Source: Enterocola sp045654205 (GTDB lineage Bacteria > Bacteroidota > Bacteroidia > Bacteroidales > Paludibacteraceae). From it: a stretch of DNA of 64,000 nucleotides. The position numbers were made by a program, and so were the translations under genes. This document shows positions 43,387 through 51,953 of this stretch, piece by piece (positions within the stretch are counted from its first letter, which is position 1; each line of letters starts with the position of its first letter). The stretch is from positions 7,404 to 71,403 of the forward strand of contig JAZOMZ010000017.1 in NCBI GenBank assembly GCA_045654205.1, written 5' to 3'. Below the pieces are notes generated by a model. The model saw nothing but the letters and a program-made list of their open reading frames with translations, was not told the origin of the DNA and ran no database searches.

Positions 43387-43414
43387 TTTGTTAGTATTTT
43401 TTCTTTTGCGATAG

Positions 43415-43445
43415 CAAATTTATAGCAATTATTTTATTTAACAAA
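43415..43445 (-). promoter_or_regulatory. leu promoter: Promoter of the leu operon
   Basis: Minus strand TTTG (43442-43445), exactly 19 nt, then TAAATTTG (43415-43422) and C; a near-ideal Bacteroidota promoter. Transcription should begin close to 43408, before the leader peptide. Confidence 0.8.
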
Positions 43446-43495
43446 TAAATTATCAAAAAAAAATGCAGAAGTACACTTTTTATTCAGTTCCTTCT

Positions 43496-43843
43496 TTATT
43501 TCATTAATTTATTTAGTATTTCAAGGAAGCGTTTTTGCGCAAGAGGCTGCTTATTTTCTTGAAAATTGGCATAATCTTCGTGATAATCACTAAAAATATC
43601 GTCGATAAGCTCTTCAAAAGCGGCATCTTCTGCCACCACACGTTTCACAGCAAGGCGACGATAAAATTGCACTGCTTTGAGTTTTTCCTCATAGTTTTCT
43701 GGTTTTTCCATCTCTATAAGATGTTCATTTTGAATAAGATGATAGAAAAAGTGATAAAACTCTTCCCTATCTTTAAACCAAGGGCGCAGCACAGCTACAA
43801 GGCGTTGGTCTAGTTTTTTTATTTTTAATTGTGTTTCGGTCAT
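43496..43843 (-). CDS. Small conserved-looking protein of unknown function
   Basis: 115 residues from the ATG at 43843 (MTETQLKIKKLDQRLVAVL). An upstream TTG would place the start inside the promoter box, so it is rejected. Predicted all-helical, rich in Glu, Lys and aromatic residues (RPWFKDREEFYHFFYHLIQ at about 20), no signal or TM segment. The gene is divergent from the M23 peptidase gene. I do not recognise the family. Confidence 0.65.
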   Translation of the reverse strand: MTETQLKIKKLDQRLVAVLRPWFKDREEFYHFFYHLIQNEHLIEMEKPENYEEKLKAVQFYRRLAVKRVVAEDAAFEELIDDIFSDYHEDYANFQENKQPLAQKRFLEILNKLMK

Positions 43844-43864
43844 ATTCTCATTAAAATTTGAATG

Positions 43865-43872
43865 CAAAAATA
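43865..43872 (-). promoter_or_regulatory. -7 box of the 115-residue gene
   Basis: Minus strand TATTTTTG followed by C, about 21 nt before the ATG at 43843. Its position rules out the TTG start at 43867. Confidence 0.55.
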
Positions 43873-43894
43873 ATAATATTTTATTTAAATTTTG

Positions 43895-43902
43895 TAACTT
43901 TG
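43895..43902 (+). promoter_or_regulatory. -7 box of the M23 peptidase gene
   Basis: TAACTTTG followed by C, 32 nt before the ATG at 43935. No convincing -33 element; divergent from the box at 43865. Confidence 0.55.
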
Positions 43903-43934
43903 CACCTTATTATATAAATTATATAACTATAGCA

Positions 43935-45161
43935 ATGAAATTCACAAATATACTACTAATAATCGGTTTGACACTTGCTTTTGTGGGTTGTAACAAACCT
44001 AGTGAACAAGAGCAAGAGGAACAAATATTCCAAGAAATTGCAGAAGACAAACTTAATATTGAATATGGGGGCATTATAGTTGATAATTATAATGCTATCG
44101 ACAAACAAATTACTTCTGGCACGGCTGTTTCAAACCTATTTATTAGTGCTGGAGTAGATCCTAGAACTGCTTATCAACTAAATTTCACTCCAGATAGCAT
44201 TTTTAGTGCAAAACGCGTAAAAGCAGGTAAAAGTTACACCATTTATCAAACAAAAGATAGCGTAGCAAAGACAGATTATATTGTTTATCACCGTTCACTT
44301 GTGGAACACGTGGTATTTGACTTTAAGGATTCTTTAAATGTTAGTCTTTATAAAAAGCCTGTTACAACTGTGTCTAAAGTAGATTCTGTGAAAATTGAAT
44401 CTTCTATGTGGAATGCTATTGTGGACAATAATCTAAATCTTGGCCTTGCAGGCGAACTTTCTGAAATTTATGCTTGGGTAATAGACTTCTTTGGCATTCA
44501 AGCAGGCGACGGATTCAAAGTTTATTATGATGAAAATTATGTAGACAGCACATCTGTGGGAATAAGTAAAATTCACGCGGCTGTGTTTACACACAATAAG
44601 CAACAATATTATGCTTATAACTACGAAAAAGGTGAAACAAGTGGTTTTTGGGACGAAAAAGGTAATAGTTTAAAGAAAGCTTTCTTAAAAGCTCCACTTA
44701 AATTTACTCGTATTTCTTCTGGATTTACATACGCGCGCAAACACCCTGTGTATAAGGTAGTTCGTCCTCATACAGGTGTGGATTATGCTGCTCCTAAAGG
44801 CACTCCTGTAATGTCTATCGGTGATGGTAAAGTTACACTTCGTCAATGGAAAGGTGGCGGAGGCAATACCGTATATATTAAACACAATAGCGTGTATAGC
44901 ACTGGTTATCTGCACCTTTCTGCTTATGCAAAAGGTTTGAAGGTTGGCGACAGAGTAAAACAAGGACAAGTGATTGGTTATGTGGGTAGCACCGGTGCTT
45001 CTACTGGTCCGCACTTAGACTTTAGGGTTTGGAAAAACGGCACTCCTATCAACCCTCTTAAAATGGAATCGCCTTCTGTTGCTCCTATCCCAGAAAAATA
45101 CATGGAAGAATTTAAACAAGTGCGCGACTCACTTAATGAGGAGTTAGGAGTTAGGAATTAG
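43935..45161 (+). CDS. M23-family peptidoglycan endopeptidase lipoprotein
   Basis: 408 residues. Lipoprotein signal NILLIIGLTLAFVGC (Cys at 19), an acidic linker, a central region with OapA/LysM-like strand pattern, and a C-terminal peptidase M23 domain: RPHTGVDYAAPKGTPV (metal ligands His and Asp, about 283), TGYLHLSAY (about 324) and STGPHLDFRVWKNGTPINP (about 355). The classical HLH pair reads HLD, so the last zinc ligand is Asp rather than His. Acts in the periplasm on cross-links. The last residues, EELGVRN, are encoded by a heptad repeat. Confidence 0.9.
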   Translation: MKFTNILLIIGLTLAFVGCNKPSEQEQEEQIFQEIAEDKLNIEYGGIIVDNYNAIDKQITSGTAVSNLFISAGVDPRTAYQLNFTPDSIFSAKRVKAGKSYTIYQTKDSVAKTDYIVYHRSLVEHVVFDFKDSLNVSLYKKPVTTVSKVDSVKIESSMWNAIVDNNLNLGLAGELSEIYAWVIDFFGIQAGDGFKVYYDENYVDSTSVGISKIHAAVFTHNKQQYYAYNYEKGETSGFWDEKGNSLKKAFLKAPLKFTRISSGFTYARKHPVYKVVRPHTGVDYAAPKGTPVMSIGDGKVTLRQWKGGGGNTVYIKHNSVYSTGYLHLSAYAKGLKVGDRVKQGQVIGYVGSTGASTGPHLDFRVWKNGTPINPLKMESPSVAPIPEKYMEEFKQVRDSLNEELGVRN

Positions 45162-45166
45162 GAGTT
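45141..45166. repeat. Heptad repeat over the M23 peptidase stop codon
   Basis: GAGTTAGGAGTTAGGAATTA, then GGAGTT; three and a half heptads that supply the last codons and the TAG stop. Confidence 0.85.
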
Positions 45167-45179
45167 TTGCGAGTAATTT

Positions 45180-45196
45180 AACCCACATAGTGGGTT
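45180..45196 (+). terminator. Short hairpin after the M23 peptidase gene
   Basis: AACCCAC-ata-GTGGGTT, perfect 7-bp stem, then TATCTTAATT. A weak terminator at best. Confidence 0.4.
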
Positions 45197-45265
45197 TATC
45201 TTAATTGTAGGCAGGTGTCAGAGGAGCAAAGCGACGGCGACGCCTGTATAAAACAACCAAACAAA

Positions 45266-45302
45266 GGCACGCCCTTAGGGTGTGCAACCGAGCGAAAGCG
45301 AG
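45266..45302. repeat. GTGTGCAACCGAG repeat just before rseC
   Basis: GGCACGCCCTTAGGGTGTGC followed by AACCGAGCGAAAGCGAG; related, in reverse complement, to 40011-40049 and directly to 58097-58119. It ends 2 nt before the chosen rseC ATG. Confidence 0.75.
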
Positions 45303-45304
45303 CA

Positions 45305-45715
45305 ATGAAAGAGCATAAGGGAAATATAACAAAAATCAACGGCAACACCGTGACTGTAAAGGTATTGCAATTGTCGGCTTGTGCTCATTGCGAGGGGAAG
45401 AAATTTTGCACGTTGGCAGAGAGCAAAGAAAAAGAGATAAAGATATATGACCCAAACGCAAGTGCATATAGCATTGGCGAAGAGGTGCAAATTGTTGCTC
45501 AACAAAAACAACTTTTCACTGCTGTGCTTTGGGCATACATTATGCCACTTATATTATTATTTATAGGTGTGGGTGCGGGAACGCTGTTAAATTTACCAGA
45601 AGTACACTCTGCCCTACTTGGCATTGCTGCCGTGGCCATTTATTACGTATTTCTGATGGCAATAAACAAGATATTGAGTAAAAGTTTAGAATTTAAAATA
45701 AGTAAAATTCAATGA
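45305..45715 (+). CDS. rseC: RseC/MucC-type SoxR-reducing system protein
   Basis: 136 residues from the ATG at 45305; earlier in-frame codons fall in a dispersed repeat and are not conserved-looking. N-terminal cytosolic part has the Cys set CAHCEGKKFC (about 24-33) of the RseC family, followed by two TM helices (about 78-98 and 104-125). In Bacteroidota it is regularly encoded ahead of the rnf genes; in E. coli RseC and Rsx/Rnf help keep SoxR reduced. It overlaps rnfB by 4 nt. Confidence 0.85.
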   Translation: MKEHKGNITKINGNTVTVKVLQLSACAHCEGKKFCTLAESKEKEIKIYDPNASAYSIGEEVQIVAQQKQLFTAVLWAYIMPLILLFIGVGAGTLLNLPEVHSALLGIAAVAIYYVFLMAINKILSKSLEFKISKIQ

Positions 45716-46551
45716 ATATAATTTTAATTTCACTAATTGTATTGGGCTCTATAGGCATTGTAGCTGCGGTGATTTTGTATTTCGTGGCTAAGAAGTTCTA
45801 TGTGGAAGAAAACCCAAAAATTTCGGAGATAGAGAGTGTGCTTCCTGGAGCAAACTGCGGTGGTTGTGGATTCGCCGGCTGCAAAAACTTTGCAACGGCT
45901 TGCGTTTCTGCCACCGAACTGGGCGACTTGAGATGTCCTGCGGGCGGAAATGCAGCAATGAACGCCATTGCACAAATTTTGGGAGTAACGGTGGCAGAAA
46001 CCAAGCCTAAAGTGGCAGTGCTACGCTGTGCGGGTACCTGCGCTGTTCGTCCTCGCACCTCTCACTACAACGGCGTGCAATCTTGTGCCATTGCCACTGC
46101 CACTTTCGCCGGCGAAACAGGCTGCTCTTTCGGGTGCATAGGATTTGGCGATTGTGCAAAAGCATGTTCATTCGGAGCCATTTCAGTGAACCCAGAAACG
46201 GGTCTTGCAGAAGTCGATGAAGATAAATGTACTGCCTGCGGTGCTTGTGTAAAAGCTTGTCCTAAAGGCATTTTAGAATTGAGATTTAAAGGTCCAAAGA
46301 GCAGAAGAATCTATGTTTCTTGCGCCAACAAAGATAAAGGAGCAAAAGCTCGCAAAGCCTGCAGCGCAGCATGTATTGGTTGTGGAAAATGTGTGAAAGA
46401 ATGCCCATTTGGAGCAATTACACTTGAAAACAACCTTGCTTATATCGACAACAACCTTTGCCGTTTGTGCAAAAAATGTGTGGTAGCATGCCCTACAGGT
46501 GCAATACAAGCGTTAAACTTCCCAGTAATTAAGAAAGATGAAAACATTTAA
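45712..46551 (+). CDS. rnfB: Rnf complex ferredoxin-like subunit B
   Basis: 279 residues. N-terminal TM helix (about 3-25), then the 4Fe-4S domain with CGGCGFAGCKNFATACV (about 45), then CAGTC and CSFGCIGFGDCAKACSFG (about 143), and typical 2x[4Fe-4S] ferredoxin boxes CTACGACVKACPKG (about 169), CIGCGKCVKECPFG (about 220) and CRLCKKCVVACPTG (about 248). Entry point for electrons from ferredoxin. Overlaps rnfC by 14 nt. Confidence 0.96.
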   Translation: MNIILISLIVLGSIGIVAAVILYFVAKKFYVEENPKISEIESVLPGANCGGCGFAGCKNFATACVSATELGDLRCPAGGNAAMNAIAQILGVTVAETKPKVAVLRCAGTCAVRPRTSHYNGVQSCAIATATFAGETGCSFGCIGFGDCAKACSFGAISVNPETGLAEVDEDKCTACGACVKACPKGILELRFKGPKSRRIYVSCANKDKGAKARKACSAACIGCGKCVKECPFGAITLENNLAYIDNNLCRLCKKCVVACPTGAIQALNFPVIKKDENI

Positions 46552-47878
46552 GATAGGTGGTATTCACCCAAATGACAATAAACTTACTGCTCACAAGCCA
46601 ATTGTAACGTTGGCTACGCCAAAGGAAGCTATTTTTCCTCTTGAGCAACATATTGGAGCACCTGCAAAACCTATAGTTGCTGTAGGTGACAGAGTAAAAA
46701 CTGGTCAAATGATAGCAGAAGCTGCTGGTTTTGTATCTTCTCCTGTACATAGTTCTGTTACTGGCACAGTGACCAAAATCGCAGAATACTCAGATACTCA
46801 AGGCTTTACCAAACAAGCTATTTACATAAAAGCAGAAGAGAAAGACGAATGGGCAGATGGCATTATTTTGTCTGATAAACTTGAAAAAAATTGTTCTTTA
46901 GAGCCTAAAGAAATTATCAAAAAAATAGCAGACGCTGGTATCGTGGGTCTTGGCGGAGCTTGTTTCCCAACTCACGTGAAACTTACCCCTCCTGCAGATT
47001 GCAAAATTGATAGTCTTATTATCAACGCTGTAGAATGTGAACCATATCTTACTCACAATCACAGACTTATGCTAGAAAAAGCAGGCGAAGTGATTATTGG
47101 TACACGCCTAATAATGAAGGCTCTTGGCATTGATAAAGCATATATTGGCATCGAAAGCAACAAGATGGACGCAGTAAACACCCTAAGAGAAACTGCTGAA
47201 AAACTTAGCGATTTCGTACATATTATAGAGGTAGTGCCACTAAAAATGAAGTATCCTCAAGGTAGTGAAAAGCACCTTATTCAAGCCCTAACAGGCAGAG
47301 AAGTAAAAAGCGGTGCAATTCCTGCTTCTGTGGGTGTAGTGGTACAAAACGTAGGCACAGCGTTTGCCGTTTATGAGGCTGTTCAGTATGGCAAACCTCT
47401 TATCGACCTGTTTATGACCGTTACAGGCAAGAGCATGACCGAGGGCGGCAACTTCAGAGTGCGCATGGGTACTTCTATGAAAGAGGTGCTAGATATGGTA
47501 GGTGGCATTCCTGCTGACGCAGAAAAAGTGATTGGCGGTGGTCCTATGATGGGACGTTGTATTTCAAATATCGACACCCCAATTACCAAAAGAAGTTCTG
47601 CAATTCTTTGCCTTGAAAAGCAAGAAACTGTTCGTGAAGACGTTTTAGATTGCATCAGATGTGGAAAATGTATGGGCACTTGCCCTATGGGTCTAGAACC
47701 TTATCTTCTAGCAAAACTTACAGAAATTGAAGACTGGAGTGAACTAGAAGAACACTATGTAATGGACTGTATAGAATGTGGTTGTTGTACATTCACCTGC
47801 CCTTCTCACAGACCTTTGTTGGACTATGTCCGTTATGGTAAATTTAAAGTTGGAACAATAATTCGTAATAGAAAATGA
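46538..47878 (+). CDS. rnfC: Rnf complex subunit C
   Basis: 446 residues. N-terminal barrel-sandwich, then an NADH/FMN-binding region with GLGGACFPTHVKL (about 140) and NAVECEPYLTHNH (about 164), and two C-terminal 4Fe-4S boxes, CIRCGKCMGTCPMG (about 373) and CIECGCCTFTCPSH (about 412). Peripheral subunit that reduces NAD. Overlaps rnfD by 4 nt. Confidence 0.96.
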   Translation: MKTFKIGGIHPNDNKLTAHKPIVTLATPKEAIFPLEQHIGAPAKPIVAVGDRVKTGQMIAEAAGFVSSPVHSSVTGTVTKIAEYSDTQGFTKQAIYIKAEEKDEWADGIILSDKLEKNCSLEPKEIIKKIADAGIVGLGGACFPTHVKLTPPADCKIDSLIINAVECEPYLTHNHRLMLEKAGEVIIGTRLIMKALGIDKAYIGIESNKMDAVNTLRETAEKLSDFVHIIEVVPLKMKYPQGSEKHLIQALTGREVKSGAIPASVGVVVQNVGTAFAVYEAVQYGKPLIDLFMTVTGKSMTEGGNFRVRMGTSMKEVLDMVGGIPADAEKVIGGGPMMGRCISNIDTPITKRSSAILCLEKQETVREDVLDCIRCGKCMGTCPMGLEPYLLAKLTEIEDWSELEEHYVMDCIECGCCTFTCPSHRPLLDYVRYGKFKVGTIIRNRK

Positions 47879-48834
47879 GTAATTATACTGTAGCACCTGC
47901 TCCACACGTTCACGGTGGCGATTCTGTAAAAAAGAATATGCTTAACGTTATCATTGCACTAATGCCTGCATATTTGGCTGGTATTTGGTACTTTGGTGTG
48001 GGAGCATTAGTAGTTTCATGTGTAGCAATGGCCTCATGTGTGGCGTTTGAATGGCTAATTTCTAAGTTTTTACTTAAAAAACAACCACAAATCAACGACC
48101 TTTCTGCACTTTTAACTGGTCTTTTACTAGGTATGAACCTACCTTCTTCACTTGAATGGTGGATGGTTGTCATTGGTTCACTTATTGCAATAGGCATTGG
48201 TAAAATGAGTTTTGGCGGTCTTGGAAACAACCTTTTCAACCCTGCTCTTGTAGGTCGTGTATTCCTACTTATTTCATTCCCAGCGGCAATGACCACTTGG
48301 CCAATTCCTGCTCCATTTACATTTGATGGTTCTGTAGATGCACTTACTGCGGCTACCCCACTTTCATATATTAAAGAAAGTATTTTCACTACATTTACTC
48401 ATACAGAAATGGCAATGGGTGAAATCGGTGGTAGTTTGGGTGAAACCTCTAGTGTGGCACTTCTTCTAGGTCTTGTTTATCTACTTGCTACTCGCACTAT
48501 TTCTTGGCACATACCTGTGAGTATCATTGGCACAGTTCTTATTTTCACAGGCATTATGCACGGCATAGACCCATGCACATACGCATCTCCACTACTTCAT
48601 ATCACTTCTGGTGGTCTGCTACTTGGTAGTATTTTCATGGCAACAGACTATGTTACTTCTCCTATGACTAAAACTGGTCAAATCATCTTTGGTGTAGGCA
48701 TTGGTCTTATCACCATGGTTATCAGACTTTTCGGTTCATATCCAGAAGGCATTTCATTTGCTATTCTTATAATGAATGCTGTGGTACCATTAATTAATCG
48801 TTATATTCGTCCTAAACGTTTCGGAGCAAAATGA
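47875..48834 (+). CDS. rnfD: Rnf complex membrane subunit D
   Basis: 319 residues, about nine TM helices. GGLGNNLFNPALVGR (about 116) is conserved. The covalent-FMN site is in VDALTAATPLSYIK (about 145-158; Thr before Pro), the substrate of ApbE. Ion-translocating core of the Na+ or H+ pump. Overlaps rnfG by 4 nt. Confidence 0.95.
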   Translation: MSNYTVAPAPHVHGGDSVKKNMLNVIIALMPAYLAGIWYFGVGALVVSCVAMASCVAFEWLISKFLLKKQPQINDLSALLTGLLLGMNLPSSLEWWMVVIGSLIAIGIGKMSFGGLGNNLFNPALVGRVFLLISFPAAMTTWPIPAPFTFDGSVDALTAATPLSYIKESIFTTFTHTEMAMGEIGGSLGETSSVALLLGLVYLLATRTISWHIPVSIIGTVLIFTGIMHGIDPCTYASPLLHITSGGLLLGSIFMATDYVTSPMTKTGQIIFGVGIGLITMVIRLFGSYPEGISFAILIMNAVVPLINRYIRPKRFGAK

Positions 48835-49460
48835 AAAAGATAGAATCTACATTTATTAATATGTTAGTGTCACTGCTAATGGTTTGTCTAGTTTCTGCTG
48901 GACTCCTTGCTGGTGTTTATGAACTAACAAAGGCAGATATTGCTAAAGCAGAACAAAACAAACAAGAAAATGCGCTTAAAGGCGTGCTTCCTGAGTTTGA
49001 CACTATTAAAACCGACAGTATCGAAGGTGCTCCTGTGTTTAAAGCGTTTAAAGACGACCAATATGTGGGTGTGGCAACAATTGCTAGCGCAATGGGCTTC
49101 TCTGACCAAATTATTATTATGGTTGGTTTAGACAAGGCTAACAATATTGTAAACTACGAAGTGCTTTCGCAAAAAGAAACTCCTGGTCTTGGTACAAAAT
49201 GTGTGGATTGGTTTAAAAATCAAATCAATGGCAAACGCATAGATACAGACTTTAAGGTAAAACAAGATGGTGGCGATGTGGATGCAATTACAGCTGCTAC
49301 AATATCTTCTCGTGCATTCCTTGACGCAGTAGAAAACGCAAGCGAAACTCTTCTACAAGAAGAAGACGATGACACAGACGCAGTAACTTCTGCTACAGAG
49401 CTTGAAGTGGATGGTACTACAGAAGCAACAGAACTAGAAATGGAGGTGACCAATGAATAA
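48831..49460 (+). CDS. rnfG: Rnf complex flavoprotein subunit G
   Basis: 209 residues. N-terminal TM (about 10-30), FMN-binding domain, flavinylation site in VDAITAATISSRAF (about 149-162). A 33-residue acidic, Thr-rich tail follows (about 175-209), and it contains a second DAVTSAT copy of the site's pattern; the tail is longer than in most RnfG proteins I recall. Overlaps rnfE by 8 nt. Confidence 0.93.
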   Translation: MKKIESTFINMLVSLLMVCLVSAGLLAGVYELTKADIAKAEQNKQENALKGVLPEFDTIKTDSIEGAPVFKAFKDDQYVGVATIASAMGFSDQIIIMVGLDKANNIVNYEVLSQKETPGLGTKCVDWFKNQINGKRIDTDFKVKQDGGDVDAITAATISSRAFLDAVENASETLLQEEDDDTDAVTSATELEVDGTTEATELEMEVTNE

Positions 49461-50037
49461 ATTAAAGATACTTTTCAACGGCATTTTAAAAGAGAACCCA
49501 ACGTTCATTCTTTTACTTGGTATGTGTCCAACACTAGCAACAACCACCTCTGCTATCAACGGCATGGGTATGGGTCTTGCTACTGCAAGTGTGCTATTGT
49601 GCTCAAACACAGTTATTTCACTAGTGAAAAAACTTATTCCAGATAGCGTACGTATTCCTGCATTCATCGTTATTATTGCATCGTTCGTTACTATCGTGGA
49701 ACTTTGCTTAAAAGCTTGGGCTCCAGCCATTTCTGACAGTCTTGGTCTGTTTATCCCACTTATTGTGGTAAACTGTATAGTACTTGGTCGTGCAGAAGCA
49801 TTTGCGGCTAAAAACTCTGTTTTAGACTCTGCCCTAGATGGTCTTGGCATGGGACTTGGTTTCACTCTTTCACTTACCGTGATTGGTGCTATCAGAGAGT
49901 TCCTAGGCAGTGGACATATCTTCAATATTAGCATTTACCCAGAAGATTATGGTATGCTAATATTCATTTTGGCTCCTGGTGCTTTCATAGTATTAGGTTT
50001 ATTAATGGCAACTATTCAACACCTTAAAAATAAATAA
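49453..50037 (+). CDS. rnfE: Rnf complex membrane subunit E
   Basis: 194 residues, six TM helices. LLLGMCPTLATTTSAINGMGMG (about 17) and PLIVVNCIVLGRAEAFA (about 103) carry the half-membrane Cys residues that, with RnfA, hold the intramembrane iron-sulfur centre. Followed by rnfA after 2 nt. Confidence 0.95.
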   Translation: MNKLKILFNGILKENPTFILLLGMCPTLATTTSAINGMGMGLATASVLLCSNTVISLVKKLIPDSVRIPAFIVIIASFVTIVELCLKAWAPAISDSLGLFIPLIVVNCIVLGRAEAFAAKNSVLDSALDGLGMGLGFTLSLTVIGAIREFLGSGHIFNISIYPEDYGMLIFILAPGAFIVLGLLMATIQHLKNK

Positions 50038-50039
50038 TT

Positions 50040-50612
50040 ATGAGTTACTTTCTAATATTTATTTCTGCAGTTTTTGTAAATAATATTGTGCTATCTCAAT
50101 TCCTTGGGATTTGCCCTTTCCTTGGTGTTTCTAAAAAACTAGACACAGCTGTGGGTATGAGTGCGGCAGTGGCATTTGTTATGGTGCTTGCTACACTTTG
50201 CACATTCCTTATTCAAAACTATGTGCTAGTGCCTCTAGAAATAGGATTTATGCAAACTATTGTATATATCCTTGTAATTGCGGCTCTTGTGCAAATGATA
50301 GAAATCATCTTAAAGAAGATTTCTCCTGCACTATATCAAGCATTAGGGGTGTTCCTACCTCTTATCACCACAAACTGTACTATTTTAGGTGTTGCAATTT
50401 TAGTAATTCAAAAGAATTTCTCTCTTATCGAGAGTCTATTCTTTGCACTTTCTACCTCAATAGGTTTTGGACTTGCTCTTATCCTATTTGCAGGACTACG
50501 TGAACAACTTCGTTTTTCATCACTTCCTAAAGCAATGCAAGGCACACCAATTGCTCTTATCGTAGCTGGTCTGCTTGCCATGGCGTTTATGGGATTTTCA
50601 GGGGTAGCGTAA
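50040..50612 (+). CDS. rnfA: Rnf complex membrane subunit A
   Basis: 190 residues, six TM helices. FVNNIVLSQFLGICPFLGVSKK (about 12) and PLITTNCTILGVAILV (about 101) mirror RnfE in inverted topology. Last gene of the rnf set; a hairpin follows at 50633. Confidence 0.96.
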   Translation: MSYFLIFISAVFVNNIVLSQFLGICPFLGVSKKLDTAVGMSAAVAFVMVLATLCTFLIQNYVLVPLEIGFMQTIVYILVIAALVQMIEIILKKISPALYQALGVFLPLITTNCTILGVAILVIQKNFSLIESLFFALSTSIGFGLALILFAGLREQLRFSSLPKAMQGTPIALIVAGLLAMAFMGFSGVA

Positions 50613-50632
50613 CGTATTTATATAAATTGTAG

Positions 50633-50652
50633 GGACACTGCGTGCAGTGTCC
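50633..50652 (+). terminator. Hairpin after rnfA
   Basis: GGACACTGC-gt-GCAGTGTCC, perfect 9-bp stem, no T run. It resembles GTAGGGAC-type intergenic repeats; it may slow or end rnf transcription, or only be a repeat. Confidence 0.45.
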
Positions 50653-50678
50653 GTAATTAAATTTCGCAAATATTTATA

Positions 50679-51302
50679 ATGGAAAACATATTAAAATATT
50701 TCAAAGGGCTGAGCGAGGAGCAAATCTCACAATTTAAACAATTGGAAGCTCTTTATACCGATTGGAACTCAAAAATCAATGTTATTTCACGCAAAGACAT
50801 TGACAAACTATACCTACATCACGTGCTTCACAGCATGGTGATTGGCAAAATTTTGCCTTTCCAAGACGGAAGCAAAATCATAGACATAGGCACAGGCGGT
50901 GGTTTCCCTGGTATTCCATTAGCTATCCTATTCCCAAATTGCGAGTTTACCCTACTCGATTCTGTTGGTAAAAAGATAAAAGTTGCTTCTGAAGTAGCTA
51001 ACGCAATTGGTCTTAAAAATGTTCGTTTTGTAAACGACCGCATGGAAAACGAAAAAGGACTTTATGATTTTGCAGTAAGTCGTGCTGCAATGAACTTGAC
51101 AGACCTTGTAAAAGTTTGCAAGAAAAACATTAGCAAAACTGACAAAAATGCTCTTCCAAACGGTCTTATCTGCCTAAAAGGCGGCGAAATGACAGAAGAA
51201 CTTAAGCCATACAAAAAACTTGCTACTGTTTACGAACTTACAGAGTTCTACAAAGAAGAATATTTCCAAACCAAAAAAGCAGTGTACCTGCCACTACGTT
51301 AG
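50679..51302 (+). CDS. rsmG: 16S rRNA m7G527 methyltransferase
   Basis: 207 residues. SAM-binding IIDIGTGGGFPGIPLAILFP (66-85) and VSRAAMNLTDLVK (about 145) are RsmG (GidB) signatures. Methylates N7 of G527 in the 30S subunit. Its stop is embedded in a heptad-like TTAGTTAGGAGTT that runs up to the next ATG. Confidence 0.94.
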   Translation: MENILKYFKGLSEEQISQFKQLEALYTDWNSKINVISRKDIDKLYLHHVLHSMVIGKILPFQDGSKIIDIGTGGGFPGIPLAILFPNCEFTLLDSVGKKIKVASEVANAIGLKNVRFVNDRMENEKGLYDFAVSRAAMNLTDLVKVCKKNISKTDKNALPNGLICLKGGEMTEELKPYKKLATVYELTEFYKEEYFQTKKAVYLPLR

Positions 51303-51311
51303 TTAGGAGTT

Positions 51312-51950
51312 ATGCAAGTTAAAACATTTGTAACCAACCCGCTTCAAGAAAATACATATTTGCTAATAGACGAGGAAAGCAAAAAATGTGTGGTAGTAGA
51401 TGCTGGATTTTTGTTTGACTACGAAGAAGAAGAATTTAGCAAATACTTGGCAGATAATGCTTTGGAACTTGTTGGTATCCTTAATACTCACCTTCACCTA
51501 GACCACTGTTTTGGCAACGATTTTCTTTATAAAAAATATGGTTTAAAGGCAAAAGCCGATAAAAAAGATGAGAGCAACCTAAATATGCTTAAATCGTACG
51601 CACAAGTGTTTGGTATCCCTTACAATGGCGATGTGCAAGGGCTTGATTCTTACCTAAATGACGGTGATGAAATTACATTTGGAAAAACTAGTCTGAAAGT
51701 TATTTCTGTGCCAGGCCATAGCGCAGGCGGAGTTGGTTTTTACAACGAAAAAGATGGTATTTTAATCATTGGCGACAGCCTTTTTAAAGGTAGTATTGGT
51801 CGTACAGACCTACCTGGAGGCGATTATGCCACTCTTATTTCATCGCTTACCAAGAAAATTATGACCCTACCAGAAAACACCATTGTTTATCCAGGTCATG
51901 GTCCTTCTACCACCATCGCCTTTGAAAAACAATACAATCCATATTTATAA
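51312..51950 (+). CDS. MBL-fold hydrolase (glyoxalase-II-like)
   Basis: 212 residues. Zinc-binding NTHLHLDHCFGNDF (HxHxDH at about 60), SVPGHSAGGVGFY (about 135), IIGDSLFKGSIGRTDLPGG (about 151) and VYPGHGPSTTIAFE (about 194). Cytosolic hydrolase of thioester or related substrates; the exact substrate is unknown. Starts 9 nt after rsmG. Confidence 0.88.
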   Translation: MQVKTFVTNPLQENTYLLIDEESKKCVVVDAGFLFDYEEEEFSKYLADNALELVGILNTHLHLDHCFGNDFLYKKYGLKAKADKKDESNLNMLKSYAQVFGIPYNGDVQGLDSYLNDGDEITFGKTSLKVISVPGHSAGGVGFYNEKDGILIIGDSLFKGSIGRTDLPGGDYATLISSLTKKIMTLPENTIVYPGHGPSTTIAFEKQYNPYL

Positions 51951-51953
51951 ATT

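Noticed and set aside
45215..45304. N-terminal extension of rseC
   Set aside because: The sequence is a dispersed repeat with charged, low-complexity translation; the family begins at MKEHKGNITK.
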